From: Streptomyces sp. NBC_01454
Lineage (GTDB): Bacteria; Actinomycetota; Actinomycetes; Streptomycetales; Streptomycetaceae
Assembly: GCF_036227565.1 (NCBI RefSeq)
Contig: NZ_CP109460.1
Location: 5,952,001-6,016,000 of the forward strand
Length of the DNA stretch: 64,000 bases
Reading direction: 5' to 3'
The notes beneath the pieces were generated by a model. It saw nothing but the letters and a program-made list of their open reading frames with translations. It did no database searches and had not been told where the DNA came from. Of this stretch, positions 43,383-51,446 are shown piece after piece (position 1 is the first letter of the stretch; each line of letters starts with the position of its first letter). The position numbers and the translations under genes were made by a program.

Positions 43383-44192
43383 ATGTCCGTGACCCCGACC
43401 CGTCCTCCCGCCGCCGTCCGCCGCCGGGTTGCCGCCGCCCTGTTGCTGCTCGGTGCGGTCGCCTACACCGCGTGGGTGCTGGAGGTGGTGGTCGCCACCG
43501 GGCTCGACCCCGTACGGGCCTATGTCAGTGAGCTGGCCGCCGCCGACCAGCCGCTCGGCGGGCTGTTCCGCGCCACCGATCTGGTCGCCGGGCTGCTGGT
43601 GCTGGCCGGTGCGCTGACGGCGCTGTCGGCGATATCGGCGGACGAGCGCCGGGCGTGGACGACGGCCGGATGGGCCGCGCTGGCGCTGTTCGGCGCCGCC
43701 ACCGCCGTGGACTCCCGGCTGCCGCTGAGCTGCGCGCCGACCAGCGACCCGGTCTGCGCGGCCCGGGAGACCGCGGGCCTGGTGCCGGCCACGCACACCG
43801 CACACGCCGTCAGCAGCTCCCTCGCGATGGCCGGCGCCCTCGCCGCGCTGATCCTGCTGACCGTGGCCGCCCGGCGCCACGGCAGCTGGCCGCCGCTGCG
43901 CCGCTTCGGCCCGCCGCTGGTGCTGGCCGAACTCGCCGCCACGCTCTGGACGCTGGCCGCCATCACCGCCTTCACCGCAGGCCAGGGCACATGGTCGCTG
44001 GGCGCGGGACAGCGGCTGCAAGTGCTGCTGGTCGCCTGCTACGTGGCCCTGCTCGCCTGCTGCGTGGCACGGGCCCCGGAGCGGCACGGGCGACGAGAAG
44101 ACGCACGAGATCGAGAGCGACAAGGCCCACGAGAACGGGCACCACAAGGGCAACGACAGCAGGAGCGACACGGCCGACGGCCACCGGAATGA
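43383..44192 (+). CDS. DUF998-type membrane protein with polar tail
   Basis: A 269-residue protein with about six membrane helices (for example RRRVAAALLLLGAVAYTAWVLEVVVATGL and LLVACYVALLACCVARA). The loop VRAYVSELAAADQPLGGLFRATDL and the later HTAHAVSSSLAMAGALAAL are features of the DUF998 family, whose function is unknown. Two cysteines lie in an extracellular loop (LSCAPTSDPVCAARE) and may form a disulfide. The last 40 residues are an Arg/Gln/Glu-rich low-complexity tail encoded by a degenerate purine-rich tract (about 44085-44215). ATG at 43383 is the only good start. The next gene follows after 29 bp. Confidence 0.7.
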   Translation: MSVTPTRPPAAVRRRVAAALLLLGAVAYTAWVLEVVVATGLDPVRAYVSELAAADQPLGGLFRATDLVAGLLVLAGALTALSAISADERRAWTTAGWAALALFGAATAVDSRLPLSCAPTSDPVCAARETAGLVPATHTAHAVSSSLAMAGALAALILLTVAARRHGSWPPLRRFGPPLVLAELAATLWTLAAITAFTAGQGTWSLGAGQRLQVLLVACYVALLACCVARAPERHGRREDARDRERQGPRERAPQGQRQQERHGRRPPE

Positions 44193-44221
44193 CACGGGCA
44201 ACGACCACGACAAGGAGCCCG

Positions 44222-45130
44222 ATGAGGCGAGCGCCGAGCCCCCTTCCCCTTCCCCTCCCCGTCCCCGGCCGGTTCCTGCGGGTCGGCGGGGTGCCGCTGC
44301 ATGTGCTGACCGAGGGCCGCGGGCCGGTCTGTGTCCTCAGCGGTGGCCTCGGCATGGCCTGGCACGACTGGGACGCCGTTGCCGCACTGCTCGCCCCGCA
44401 CCGTACCGTCGTCCGCTTCGACCGGCCCGGTCTCGGCCTGAGCGCCCCGGCCCCCGGGCCGCCCACCCTCGCCGGCGAGGCCGACCGGATCGCCCACCTC
44501 CTCGACGCGCTCGGCCACTTCGGCCCGGTCACCGTCGTCGGTCACTCGCTCGCCGGCTTCCACGCCGAGGCGTTCGCCCGGCTGCACCCGGCACGCTGTG
44601 CCGGGATCGTGCTCGCCGACGGCAGCATCGAGGACGCCGCCCCGCCCCGGCTGCCGCGCGCGGCCCGGACCGCCGTGGCGACCGCCGTGGCCGCCGCGCT
44701 GTCCGCCGCCGGGGTGCCGCGCGCCCTGGGCCCGCCCGCCCGCCGGCTGATCGGCCGCGCCTCGACGGTCGGCAGCCATCCGCCGCACCCGTGGGAGCAC
44801 ACCTACCGCACCAGCCGGGTCCTGCGGGCCTGCGTCCTGGAGAACGCGACCTACGCCTACCAGGCCGCGGAACTCGCCGCGCTGCGGTCGGCCCGCCCGC
44901 TGCCCGCGGCCCCGGTCACCGTCCTCGCGGCGTACGACGGCAGCGAGACGCCGCGGCAACTGCGCTGGCTGGCGCGGCAGCGGGGGCTCGCCGCCGAGCT
45001 GGGCGGCCGCTTCGCGCTCGCCGCGCCCGCCGGGCATCTGGTGATGGCCGATGCGCCGGTCTCGGTGGCGCGGGCGGTGCTGGACCTGTCGGGGACGGGA
45101 CGGGACGCGGCGGTGCCGGAACGGCCGTAG
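44222..45130 (+). CDS. Alpha/beta hydrolase
   Basis: A 302-residue hydrolase. The oxyanion region is VLSGGLGMAWHDWDAVAALLA, the strand-4 block is VVRFDRPGLGLSAPAPG, the nucleophile elbow is VVGHSLAGFHAEAFARLHP, and the C-terminal His is in APAGHLVMADAP; the acid is probably Asp in VLAAYDGSE. A helical cap separates the halves. The ATG at 44222 has AAGGAG 6 nt upstream, better than any upstream start. The low Lys and high Ala/Arg content is ordinary for the organism. Substrate is unknown. It follows the DUF998 gene closely and may be co-transcribed. Confidence 0.82.
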   Translation: MRRAPSPLPLPLPVPGRFLRVGGVPLHVLTEGRGPVCVLSGGLGMAWHDWDAVAALLAPHRTVVRFDRPGLGLSAPAPGPPTLAGEADRIAHLLDALGHFGPVTVVGHSLAGFHAEAFARLHPARCAGIVLADGSIEDAAPPRLPRAARTAVATAVAAALSAAGVPRALGPPARRLIGRASTVGSHPPHPWEHTYRTSRVLRACVLENATYAYQAAELAALRSARPLPAAPVTVLAAYDGSETPRQLRWLARQRGLAAELGGRFALAAPAGHLVMADAPVSVARAVLDLSGTGRDAAVPERP

Positions 45131-45477
45131 CCCGCGGTGATCACGGCGCTCGGGGCGGCCCGGGCCAAGCCGCCGTGAACACCTCGTACCCGCCCGGATC
45201 CGCCGTGTGAATACCGCGGAACGGAGCCGTCAACACCGGGTCAACGAGCCCCCGGCACGGGCCCAAGACTGGGCCAAGCCCCCCGATTGCCGCCGCCCGC
45301 AGCGCTGAGCTCGCGTGCTGCGGGAAGGATGGGCCTTGAGGGGTTACGGGACACCGGTTCTGGTTCAGGCCAAGGGTGCGTAATGTGACGGTAACCCCCT
45401 CACGTGATACTGGTGTGCCGAACCACGTTGCCCGATGTGGCTCGACAGGCCGATTGACCTGCAAGGATTGGTGACCC
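45131..45477. other. Upstream region of the glutamine-synthetase-like gene
   Basis: This 347-bp gap has a plausible vegetative promoter, TGTGAC (45384-45389) then 16 bp then GATACT (45406-45411), about 67 bp before the gene start. An AAGGATTGG sequence serves as ribosome-binding site. No convincing GlnR box (GTnAC-N6-GaAAC) was found. The left half carries GC-rich sequence that may terminate the hydrolase gene. Confidence 0.5.
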
Positions 45478-46839
45478 ATGGACAAGCAGCAGGAGTTTGT
45501 GCTCCGGACGCTGGAGGAGCGCGACATCCGCTTCGTACGGCTGTGGTTCACCGATGTCCTCGGGTTCCTGAAGTCCGTGGCGGTGGCGCCCGCGGAGCTG
45601 GAGCAGGCCTTCGACGAGGGCATCGGCTTCGACGGCTCGGCCATCGAGGGATTCGCCCGCGTGTACGAATCCGACATGATCGCCAAGCCGGATCCCGGCA
45701 CCTTCCAGATCCTGCCCTGGCGCGCCGAGGCCCCCGGCACCGCCCGGATGTTCTGCGACATCCTGATGCCGGACGGCTCCCCCTCCTACGCCGACCCGCG
45801 CTACGTCCTCAAGCGCATCCTGGCCAAGACCTCCGACCTCGGGTTCACCTTCTACACGCACCCGGAGATCGAGTTCTTCCTGCTCAAGGACAAGCCCGTG
45901 GACGGCCGGCGGCCCACCCCCGGCGACTCCTCGGGCTATTTCGACCACACCCCGCAGAACGTCGGCATGGACTTCCGCCGGCAGGCGATCACCATGCTGG
46001 AGTCGATGGGCATCTCGGTGGAGTTCAGCCACCACGAGGGCGCCCCCGGCCAGCAGGAGATCGATCTGCGCTACGCCGACGCCCTCTCGACGGCCGACAA
46101 CATCATGACGTTCCGGCTTGTCATGAAGCAGGTCGCGCTGGAGCAGGGGGTGCAGGCGACGTTCATGCCCAAGCCGTTCTCGGAGTACCCCGGCTCCGGC
46201 ATGCACACCCACCTCTCGCTCTTCGAGGGCGACCGCAACGCCTTCCACGAGTCCGGCTCGGAGTACCAACTCTCCAAGGTGGGACGCTCGTTCATCGCCG
46301 GCCTGCTCCGGCACGCGGGCGAGATCTCCGCCGTCACCAACCAGTGGGTCAACTCCTACAAGCGCATCTGGGGCGGCGCCAACCGCACCGCGGGCGCCGG
46401 CGGCGAGGCCCCCTCCTACATCTGCTGGGGCCACAACAACCGCTCCGCGCTGATCCGCGTGCCGATGTACAAGCCCGGCAAGATGGGCTCGACCCGGGTC
46501 GAGGTCCGTTCCATCGACTCCGGCGCCAACCCCTATCTGACGTACGCGGTGCTGCTCGCGGCCGGCCTCAAGGGCATCGAGGAGGGCTACGAGCTGCCGG
46601 CCGGCGCCGACGACGACGTCTGGGCGCTGTCCGACTCCGAGCGCCGCGCGATGGGTATCGAGCCGCTGCCGCAGAACCTCGGCGAGGCCATCGAGCTGAT
46701 GGAGCGCAGCGAACTGGTCGCCGAGACCCTCGGTGAGCACGTCTTCGACTTCTTCCTGCGCAACAAGAAGCAGGAGTGGGAGGAGTACCGCTCCGAGGTC
46801 ACCGCCTTCGAGCTGCGCAAGATGCTGCCCGTGCTCTGA
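45478..46839 (+). CDS. glnA2: Glutamine synthetase type I family protein, GlnA2-like
   Basis: A 453-residue member of the GSI family. The N-terminal beta-grasp domain holds GIGFDGSAIEGFARVYESDM. The catalytic domain has the metal and glutamate motifs EIEFFL, EGAPGQQEIDLRYADAL, PKPFSEYPGSGMHTHLSLF and the Arg-containing RVEVRSIDSGANPYLTYAVLLAAGLKG. Place beside glnE and nadE fits Streptomyces GlnA2, reported to act as a gamma-glutamylpolyamine synthetase rather than a true nitrogen-assimilating enzyme; the assignment rests on context and remembered synteny. The segment corresponding to the adenylylation loop (GYELPAGADDDVW) differs from the NLYDLPPEE form. The adenylyltransferase gene follows 26 bp downstream. 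Confidence 0.88.
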   Translation: MDKQQEFVLRTLEERDIRFVRLWFTDVLGFLKSVAVAPAELEQAFDEGIGFDGSAIEGFARVYESDMIAKPDPGTFQILPWRAEAPGTARMFCDILMPDGSPSYADPRYVLKRILAKTSDLGFTFYTHPEIEFFLLKDKPVDGRRPTPGDSSGYFDHTPQNVGMDFRRQAITMLESMGISVEFSHHEGAPGQQEIDLRYADALSTADNIMTFRLVMKQVALEQGVQATFMPKPFSEYPGSGMHTHLSLFEGDRNAFHESGSEYQLSKVGRSFIAGLLRHAGEISAVTNQWVNSYKRIWGGANRTAGAGGEAPSYICWGHNNRSALIRVPMYKPGKMGSTRVEVRSIDSGANPYLTYAVLLAAGLKGIEEGYELPAGADDDVWALSDSERRAMGIEPLPQNLGEAIELMERSELVAETLGEHVFDFFLRNKKQEWEEYRSEVTAFELRKMLPVL

Positions 46840-46865
46840 GCCACCGCGCCACCGAGAGGCTGACC

Positions 46866-49800
46866 ATGGCACTTCCCGCTCCGCAGGGCCGGCGGAGCAG
46901 CACCTTCACCCGGCTGCTGAGGCACGGTTTCACCGACCCCTCGGCGGCCGGGGAGCTGCTCCACGCCCCCGAACTCGCCGCCGTGAGCGACGACTCGGTG
47001 CTGCTCGAAGCGCTCGGCGCCACCGCGGACCCGGATCTCGCGCTACGGGGCCTGGCCCGGCTGGTGGAGGCGCAGGGCGGGCCGGACGCCCAGCAGACGC
47101 TGCTGAGCACGGTCGTCGCGGCGAAACCGCTGCGCGACCGGCTGCTGGGGGTGCTCGGTGCCTCCGAGGCGCTCGCCGACCACCTCGTCCGCCATCCGCA
47201 GGACTGGCAGTCGCTGGTCACCTACGAGTCGGTCGATCTGCACCCCACCACCCCCGAGTTCGAGCTGGCGCTCGCCGAGGGCATCTGGGGCGAACAGGGC
47301 GCCGCCCGGCCGCGCGCGGACGCCCTGCGCACCGCCTACCGCCGCGCGCTGCTGGGGATCGCCGCCCGCGACGTGTGCGGCACGACCGATGTCGCCGAGG
47401 CCGCGGCCGAGCTCGCGGACCTGGCCACCGCCACGATCCGGGCCGCCCTGGAGATCAGCTACGAGGAGGCGCCCGGCGACGCCGCGGTGTCCCGGCTGGC
47501 CGTCATCGGCATGGGCAAATGCGGCGGCCGGGAGCTGAACTACGTCTCCGACGTCGATGTCATCTTCGTGGCCGAGGGCAAGGAAGGCGTCAACGAGGCC
47601 GAGGCGCTGCAGGCCGCGACCCGGCTCGCGGCCCGCATGATGCGGCTGTGCTCGGACAACACCGTCGAGGGCACCATCTGGCCGGTGGACGCCAATCTGC
47701 GCCCCGAGGGCCGCAACGGCCCGCTGGTGCGCACCCTCAGCAGCCACCTCGCCTACTACCAACGCTGGGCCAAGACCTGGGAGTTCCAGGCGCTGCTCAA
47801 GGCCCGCCCGATGGCCGGCGACCTCGGGCTGGGCCAGGAGTACCTCGATGCGCTGGCGCCGATGGTGTGGGAGGTCGCCGAGCGGGAGAACTTCGTCGCC
47901 GATGTGCGCCAGATGCGCCGCCGGGTCGTCGAGAACATCCCCGCCGCGCAGGTCGAACGGGAGCTCAAGCTCGGCCCCGGCGGCCTGCGCGACGTCGAAT
48001 TCGCCGTCCAGCTGCTCCAGTTGGTGCACGGCCGCAGCGATGCCACCCTGCGCAGCGCCACCACCCTGGACGCCCTGGCGGCGCTGGCGGCCGGCGGCTA
48101 CGTCGGACGCCAGGACGCCGCGGCCCTGGACGCCGCCTACCGCTTCCTGCGCACCCTGGAGCACCGCATCCAGCTCTTCCGGATGCGCCGTACCCATCTG
48201 ATGCCCGAGCACGAGGGCGACCTGCGGCGCCTGGCCCGCTCGTTGGGGCTGCGCACCGAGCCCGTCGACACCCTCCGCAAGGAGTGGAAGTGGCACGCCC
48301 GGGAAGTGCGCCGGCTGCACGAGAAGCTCTTCTACCGCCCGCTGCTCGACGCCGTCGCCACCCTGGAGACCGGCGAGACCCGGCTGTCGGCCAGGGCCGC
48401 CGGCCACCGCCTCGAGGCGCTCGGCTACGCCGACCCGGTCGCCGCGCTGCGGCATCTGGAGGCACTGGCCTCCGGCGTGACCCGCAAGGCCGCCATCCAG
48501 CGCACCCTGCTGCCGGTGCTGCTGGCCTGGTTCGCCGACTCCGCCGACCCGGACGCCGGACTCCTCAACTTCCGCAAGGTCTCCGACGCCCTCGGCAAGA
48601 CGCCCTGGTACCTGCGGCTGCTGCGCGACGAGGGCGCCGCCGCCGAGAACCTCGCCCGGGTGCTGTCCGCCGGCCGGCTCGCCCCCGATCTGCTGCTGCG
48701 CGCCCCCGAGGCGGTCGCCCTGCTCGGTGCCACCGACGGGCTGCAGGCCCGCAGCCGCGCCGCGCTGGAGCAGGAGGTGCTGGCCGCGGTCGGCCGCGCG
48801 GACGGCGCGGAGGCGGCGGTCGCGGCGGCCCGCGGGGTGCGCCGCCGGGAGCTGTTCCGTACCGCCGCGGCGGATGTGATCGGCGCCTACGGCACGGAGT
48901 ACAGCCCGGCGCACTCCGACCACGGCCGCTCGGTCGACGAGGTCGGCACGGCGGTCTCCGACCTCAACGCCGCCACCCTGGCCGGCGCCCTGCGGGCCGC
49001 GGTGCGCGCCCAGTGGGGCGACACCCTGCCCACCCGCTTCGCGGTGATCGGCATGGGCCGGTTCGGCGGCCGGGAGCTGAGCTACGGCTCGGACGCCGAT
49101 GTCCTGTTCGTCCACGAACCGCGCGAGGGCGCCGACGAGCAGGAGGCCGCCAAGGCCGCGCAAGCCGTCGCCAACGAGATGCGCCGGCTGCTCGAACTCC
49201 CCTCCTCCGACCCGTCGTTGCCGATCGACGCCGACCTGCGCCCGGAGGGCAGGTCCGGCCCCCTGGTGCGCACGCTCGCCTCGTACGCCGCCTACTACCG
49301 GCGCTGGTCGCTGGTGTGGGAGTCGCAGGCCCTGCTGCGCGCCGAGCCGGTCGCCGGCGACGCCGAACTGGGGCAGCGGTTCATCGAGCTGATCGACCCG
49401 CTGCGCTACCCCGCCGAGGGGCTGGGCGAGGAGGCGGTCCGCGAGATCCGCAAGCTCAAGGCCCGGATGGAGGCCGAGCGGCTGCCCCGCGGCGCGGACC
49501 CGACCACCCACGCCAAGCTGGGCCGCGGCGGACTGAGCGATGTCGAATGGACGGTGCAGCTGCTGCAGATGCAGCACGGCTGGGAGTTCCCCGGCCTGCG
49601 CACCACCCGCACCCGCGAGGCGCTGGCGGCCGCGCACGCCGCCGGATTGATCAACACCGAGGACGCCGAGACCCTCGACGAGGCATGGGTGCTGGCCGCC
49701 CGCGTCCGCAACGCGGTGATGCTGGTACGCGCCCGCCCCGGCGACACGTTCCCGGTCGACGGCCGGGAGTTGGCCGCGGTGGCCCGCTACCTCGGCTACG

Positions 49801-49892
49801 AGGAGGGCCACGTCGGCAAACTCCTCGACGACTACCGCCGCATCACCCGCCGGGCCCGCGGGGTGGTGGAGGAACTCTTCTACGGTGGCTAG
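46866..49892 (+). CDS. glnE: Glutamine synthetase adenylyltransferase/adenylyl-removing enzyme
   Basis: A 1008-residue bifunctional enzyme that adds and removes AMP on the regulatory tyrosine of GSI. It is two fused nucleotidyltransferase halves: the first has GMGKCGGRELNYVSDVDVIFV (about residue 215) and the second GMGRFGGRELSYGSDADVLFV (about residue 725), each followed by an R-x-EGR block (LRPEGRNGPLVRTL, LRPEGRSGPLVRTL) and a helical domain with KLGPGGLRDVEFAVQLLQL or KLGRGGLSDVEWTVQLLQM. ATG at 46866 gives MALPAPQGRRSSTFTRLLRHGF. Length fits actinobacterial GlnE. It shares transcription direction with the preceding GS-like gene, but its established target is GlnA. Confidence 0.95.
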   Translation: MALPAPQGRRSSTFTRLLRHGFTDPSAAGELLHAPELAAVSDDSVLLEALGATADPDLALRGLARLVEAQGGPDAQQTLLSTVVAAKPLRDRLLGVLGASEALADHLVRHPQDWQSLVTYESVDLHPTTPEFELALAEGIWGEQGAARPRADALRTAYRRALLGIAARDVCGTTDVAEAAAELADLATATIRAALEISYEEAPGDAAVSRLAVIGMGKCGGRELNYVSDVDVIFVAEGKEGVNEAEALQAATRLAARMMRLCSDNTVEGTIWPVDANLRPEGRNGPLVRTLSSHLAYYQRWAKTWEFQALLKARPMAGDLGLGQEYLDALAPMVWEVAERENFVADVRQMRRRVVENIPAAQVERELKLGPGGLRDVEFAVQLLQLVHGRSDATLRSATTLDALAALAAGGYVGRQDAAALDAAYRFLRTLEHRIQLFRMRRTHLMPEHEGDLRRLARSLGLRTEPVDTLRKEWKWHAREVRRLHEKLFYRPLLDAVATLETGETRLSARAAGHRLEALGYADPVAALRHLEALASGVTRKAAIQRTLLPVLLAWFADSADPDAGLLNFRKVSDALGKTPWYLRLLRDEGAAAENLARVLSAGRLAPDLLLRAPEAVALLGATDGLQARSRAALEQEVLAAVGRADGAEAAVAAARGVRRRELFRTAAADVIGAYGTEYSPAHSDHGRSVDEVGTAVSDLNAATLAGALRAAVRAQWGDTLPTRFAVIGMGRFGGRELSYGSDADVLFVHEPREGADEQEAAKAAQAVANEMRRLLELPSSDPSLPIDADLRPEGRSGPLVRTLASYAAYYRRWSLVWESQALLRAEPVAGDAELGQRFIELIDPLRYPAEGLGEEAVREIRKLKARMEAERLPRGADPTTHAKLGRGGLSDVEWTVQLLQMQHGWEFPGLRTTRTREALAAAHAAGLINTEDAETLDEAWVLAARVRNAVMLVRARPGDTFPVDGRELAAVARYLGYEEGHVGKLLDDYRRITRRARGVVEELFYGG

Positions 49893-50155
49893 CGCTGGGT
49901 TGGCTTCCCACGTTTTTGGCTTTCCCGCCGTGGTGGTTTCTCGCCGTGTTTCGCCCGCTTCGCGGTGCGCTCGCCGTTGCCTGTTCGCTGCGCTTTGCCT
50001 GGGCCCGATTTTGGCTTTCTCGCCGTTGCGCCTCTCCGCTGCGCGGGGCTGATTCCCGCGTTGTCGTCTGCGGCGTCGTGGTTCGTCTCGCCGTTGCGCC
50101 TGCGGCGGGCGGGGGTCCGCTGCGCGGGGCTGTCGGGGTGCGGTGACGGGCCTCC

Positions 50156-50204
50156 GGGGCCGGTGTGTGGGACTGCTTCGCTTTACGTCCCACACACCGG
50201 CCCC
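50156..50204 (+). repeat. Hairpin A with conserved 13-nt loop
   Basis: An 18-bp perfect stem (50156-50173 with 50187-50204) closes a 13-nt loop, TGCTTCGCTTTAC. The distal stem reads GTGTGTGGGAC. The same loop occurs in hairpin B on the other strand with a different but fully complementary stem. A second, 7-bp hairpin (CCCTCCC / GGGAGGG) follows at 50216-50234. Confidence 0.85.
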
Positions 50205-50359
50205 TCCGGCCCGCCCCCTCCCGTTGTGGGAGGGCGAAAAGGCCGGTGGGGGTGGAGGTAAGTGGTGCGGTGCGCCTGGTGCTTCGTAAGGAAACGAACA
50301 TCCATGGCCCGCCCCCACTCACCTTCACGTACTCCCTCACGGGAGGGGACGGGCCGGAG

Positions 50360-50406
50360 GGGGTGGGTGTTCGGACGTAAAGCGAAGCAGTCCGAACACC
50401 CACCCC
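50360..50406 (-). repeat. Hairpin B, inverted copy with compensatory stem changes
   Basis: A 17-bp perfect stem (50360-50376 with 50390-50406) closes a loop that on the minus strand is the identical TGCTTCGCTTTAC. Read in the same orientation as hairpin A, the stem is GGTGTTCGGAC instead of GTGTGTGGGAC, and every difference is matched on the opposite arm. Confidence 0.85.
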
Positions 50407-50497
50407 GGAGGTCCGTCACCGCACCCGACACCCACCCGCCCGCCGCAGGCGCAACGGCGAGCAACAACCACGGCGGGAAAGACAAAAACGTGGGAAG

Positions 50498-51328
50498 TCA
50501 GCCAAGCGCAGCGGAGAGGCGATGGGGCAGCCCCCCGTACCACACGCGGGCCAGGCCGAAGCCGAAGGTCAGGCAGAGGACGCCGCCGACCGCGTCGAGC
50601 CAGAAGTGGTTGGCGGTGGAGACGATGACCAGGAGGGTGAGGGCGGGGTAGCACAGCCCGAGGACCCTGGCCCACAGGGGCTTCGCCAGCAGGGCGATGG
50701 TGATGCCGCACCACAGCGACCAGCCGATGTGCATCGACGGCATCGCGGCGTACTGGTTGGACATCGAGGCGAGATTGCCGGACGCCATCGAGCCCCACGT
50801 CCCGTGATCGATGAGGGTGTCGACGAAGCCGCCGCCCGCCATCAGCCGGGGCGGTGCCAGCGGGAAGAAGTAGTAGCCGAGCAACGCGACGCCGGTGGTG
50901 GCGAACAGGGCCAGCCGGGCCGCGGCATAGCGGCCCGGGTGCCAGCGGTAGAGCCAGATCAGCACCCCGATGGTCACGATGAAGTGCAGTGTCGCGTAGT
51001 AGTAGTTCATCGACACGATCAGCCACGTCACGGAGTCGACCGCGTGGTTGACGGTGCGCTCGACGGCGATCCCCAGGCTGTGCTCCGCCTGCCAGATCCA
51101 GTCGGCGTTCCGCAGCGCCTTGGACTTCTGCTCCGGCACCGCGTTGCGGATCATCGAATACGTCCAGTAGCTGACCGCGATCAGCAGGACCTCGAACCAG
51201 AGCCGGGGGGTGCGGGGGGACCTCAGCCGGGCCAACCGGCCCTCGCGCGCCGGGCGGTCCGCGTCGTCCCCGATGGGTGTCGGGGTGGTCGGCAGGCCGT
51301 CCAGAGTCCTCGTATTCGCATCACCCAT
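50498..51328 (-). CDS. PAP2/inositolphosphotransferase-like membrane phosphatase
   Basis: A 276-residue membrane protein of the PAP2 (AUR1-like) superfamily. After a 45-residue cytoplasmic start there are about six helices. The phosphatase signatures are NQYAAMPSMHIGWSLW (the SxH motif) and STANHFWLDAVGGV (the HxxxD motif); the first motif resembles FFPLAPPRLM preceding them. Such proteins hydrolyse or transfer lipid phosphates such as phosphatidic acid, undecaprenyl pyrophosphate or phosphoinositides. ATG at 51328 opens MGDANTRTLDGLP. The stop adjoins the outer arm of the inverted repeat with no gap. Confidence 0.88.
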   Translation of the reverse strand: MGDANTRTLDGLPTTPTPIGDDADRPAREGRLARLRSPRTPRLWFEVLLIAVSYWTYSMIRNAVPEQKSKALRNADWIWQAEHSLGIAVERTVNHAVDSVTWLIVSMNYYYATLHFIVTIGVLIWLYRWHPGRYAAARLALFATTGVALLGYYFFPLAPPRLMAGGGFVDTLIDHGTWGSMASGNLASMSNQYAAMPSMHIGWSLWCGITIALLAKPLWARVLGLCYPALTLLVIVSTANHFWLDAVGGVLCLTFGFGLARVWYGGLPHRLSAALG

Positions 51329-51418
51329 AGGCAGACAGTCTGCCAGAAAGGGACGTCCCGCCGATCATCCTTCGGTCGGGTATTCGAAGCCACATATCGG
51401 TCTTGAGAGGGACGACGG

Positions 51419-51439
51419 ACCCCCGCCGTTCTCGGGGGT
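51419..51439 (-). terminator. Hairpin after malR1
   Basis: ACCCCCG (51419-51425) and CGGGGGT (51433-51439) form a perfect 7-bp stem with a 7-nt loop, 8 bp past the stop of the LacI gene. It probably terminates the aglA1-malR1 transcript. Confidence 0.6.
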
Positions 51440-51446
51440 GCGCCCG

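Larger units (their letters stand above)
49893..50497. repeat. 605-bp inverted-repeat region with paired hairpins
   Basis: The gap between glnE and PAP2 is an imperfect inverted repeat. Outer 44-bp arms (49904-49947 and 50454-50497) match at 41 of 44 positions in inverted orientation. Inner blocks around the two hairpins (about 50130-50235 and 50325-50445) are also inverted copies. The unique centre is about 50258-50308. The left copy carries extra TCGCC-rich sequence. No credible gene lies here. It probably ends both convergent genes, but its size and symmetry exceed a simple terminator. Confidence 0.8.

Noticed and set aside
45361..45420. GlnR box upstream of the GS-like gene
   Set aside because: GTGACGGTAAC resembles one half of the motif but the required N6 spacing and second half are not present.
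46733..50146. Long Arg-rich open frames overlapping glnE on both strands
   Set aside because: They lack any motif, while the 46866 frame contains both conserved GlnE nucleotidyltransferase signatures.
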